From: Dictyostelium firmibasis
Taxonomy: Eukaryota > Evosea > Eumycetozoa > Dictyosteliales > Dictyosteliaceae
Length of the DNA stretch: 64,000 bases
NCBI GenBank assembly: GCA_036169595.1
Contig: CM069765.1
Span: 486,001-550,000, forward strand
Direction: 5' to 3'
Part shown: positions 62,765 to 64,000 of the stretch, piece by piece
How positions within the stretch are numbered: position 1 is the first letter of the stretch
Layout of the letters: every line of letters begins with the position of its first letter
Notes under the pieces: generated by a model
Seen by the model: the letters and a program-made list of their open reading frames with translations, nothing else
Database searches by the model: none
Told to the model about the DNA's origin: nothing
Position numbers and translations under genes: made by a program

Positions 62765-64000
62765 TTACTGTTTGTTAAAATAGAAATAAATTTTGAAAAA
62801 GAAGCAAACGAAAGCCAAGATTAAGACTAAAGAAAAAAGTAATCTCTTTCTCGAGAATTTTCTAATTAGTAATCTTGTTTGAGAATTATCAGTTAACATA
62901 TAACCAAATTTAATGATGATACCAATTTCTTCTGAAGTAATTGGTTGTTTTTCGAATACCAATGGCTGTGAAATTAATTTTTCATAAGGATAATTGGAAT
63001 CGAATGGTTTACAAACCATTTTACCATCATAAATTTGTTTTCTACCAATATCATTTAATGTACCATCTTTATTTCTATTTGGTGGTAATAAAACTTGATT
63101 TTGACTGTTGTCATTGTTTACAGTGGTGTTTATTTTTTCTTTTATTATAGGTTCTTCAAAATCATAAAATGTACATAAACTTTTAATAACTTCTAAAAAA
63201 TCCTTTTGATTTTGTTGATTAATCTTTAGAGTTAAAATATCAACTAATCTTGATGCATTACTAACCATTAATTCTGAAAATAGATTTCTTTCATTTATAA
63301 ACTCCCTAATTTCATAAAATCCAATTTGGTATTCTAATTTTACTAGGACTAATAATAAATAAAAAAATAAAAAAATAAAAAAATATTAGTTATTAAAGTA
63401 TAAAAAAAATAATTAACAATTAAAAATACAAACTATACATACTATCTTTTGAAATATCAATGTAAGCTGGTGTTGATTGATTTTGTTGTTGCTGTTCTTG
63501 TTGTTCTTGTGGTTGTTGATATGTTTGATATGGTTGAAAATGTTGTTGTTGAAACTGTTCTTGTTGTCGTTGTAATTGTTGTTGGGTTGTAATTGAATCA
63601 TGTTTTGAAATTCTTTTAAGTAAAGTTTTTAAAACTGGGGAATTAAAAACATTTAAAATTGTTTTAAATATATATAAATAACTATTAATATCTAATGATT
63701 GACTACGAATTAATAGTAGATTAAAGATGAATGAATAGAAATAATAATTCTCAATGACATAATTCTCCCATTTACTATAATATTCTTGATTCAATATTAG
63801 AATATTACTACCACCGCCACCAAATCCACTATTATTTTTATTATTAGCATCACTACTACCACCACCTCCAACACCAATGCTATGAGTTAAAGTTGAGGTT
63901 AAATTTAATAAATTTTGAAAAGAACTCGAAGATTTATTATTCTTTTGGAGTACATTTGGAGAAATTCTTCTACTGGTTCTTGTATTTGAGTCCCATGGTG
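62765..64000 (-). CDS. Neutral sphingomyelinase 3 (SMPD4)-like protein, 3' part
   Basis: The gene runs off the window. Visible exons are 63443-64000 (open at the edge) and 62765-63348, joined in frame by a GTATGT donor and a TTATTAG acceptor. Features: a Gly-rich spacer, YLYIFKTILNVFNSPVLKTLLKR, a Gln-rich stretch, VKLEYQIGFYEIREF, LPPNRNKDGTLNDIGRKQIYDG, SEEIGIIIKFGYMLTD, and a C-terminal membrane helix (LLFSLVLILAFVCFFF). The order and spacing of the LxxLGRxQI-type and EI-xx-L motifs and the end helix recall animal SMPD4, an ER and nuclear-envelope protein. The match is by eye over limited conserved blocks, so the name is provisional. Confidence 0.58.

Overview
The window is nuclear DNA of a social amoeba, almost certainly Dictyostelium discoideum or a very close relative. 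The evidence is extreme A+T richness outside exons, long homopolymer and AAT/ATT tracts, short introns with GTAAGT/GTATGT-like donors, asparagine and glutamine runs in proteins, Dictyostelium-type polyketide synthase, and tRNA genes with an extra B box downstream and retroelements clustered round them. No genome search was run. Gene identities rest on motifs and recalled protein families; exon joins were chosen by splice signals plus reading-frame arithmetic.

Layout. 1-1383: a relic of a membrane-anchored protein gene. 1384-9789 (-): a large polyketide synthase whose one intron is an AAT/ATT repeat tract. 10449-11193 (+): a Rab-like GTPase. 11200-19200: an accessory island of LTR-retrotransposon pieces, TRE-type retroelements and two identical, inverted tRNA-Glu genes. 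19376-20271 (-): a GH25 lysozyme. 20736-55000 is a dense housekeeping block: GINS subunit Psf2, LYAR-like nucleolar protein, RNA polymerase I second subunit, cytoplasmic poly(A)-binding protein, mitochondrial carrier, MOB1, splicing factor 1, TMEM147, polyphosphate kinase, a small membrane protein, a UPF0652/DUF2009 protein, a p24 cargo receptor, a TilS-like mitochondrial lysidine synthase, a broken family gene, MRE11 and RFC3. 55312-56084: ribosomal protein S21. 57174-62600: a second accessory island round tRNA-Asp and tRNA-His. 62765-64000 (-): 3' part of a neutral-sphingomyelinase-3 (SMPD4)-like gene.

Functional themes. Two divergent pairs join genes of one process: LYAR-like with rpa2 (rRNA synthesis), and mre11 with rfc3 (DNA repair and replication). 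In both islands each retroelement class sits where its targeting predicts: TRE5-type units about 50 bp upstream of tRNAs, TRE3-type fragments downstream near the external B box.

The most interesting object is a short (about 180 bp) repeat with a tRNA-like head carrying A and B boxes, a palindrome near its 3' end and an A-tail. It sits about 45-50 bp upstream of tRNA genes in the same orientation as TRE5. Beside tRNA-Asp, three copies and one TRE5 unit lie in a row, separated by copies of the same target duplication. It looks like a SINE family that borrows TRE5 machinery.
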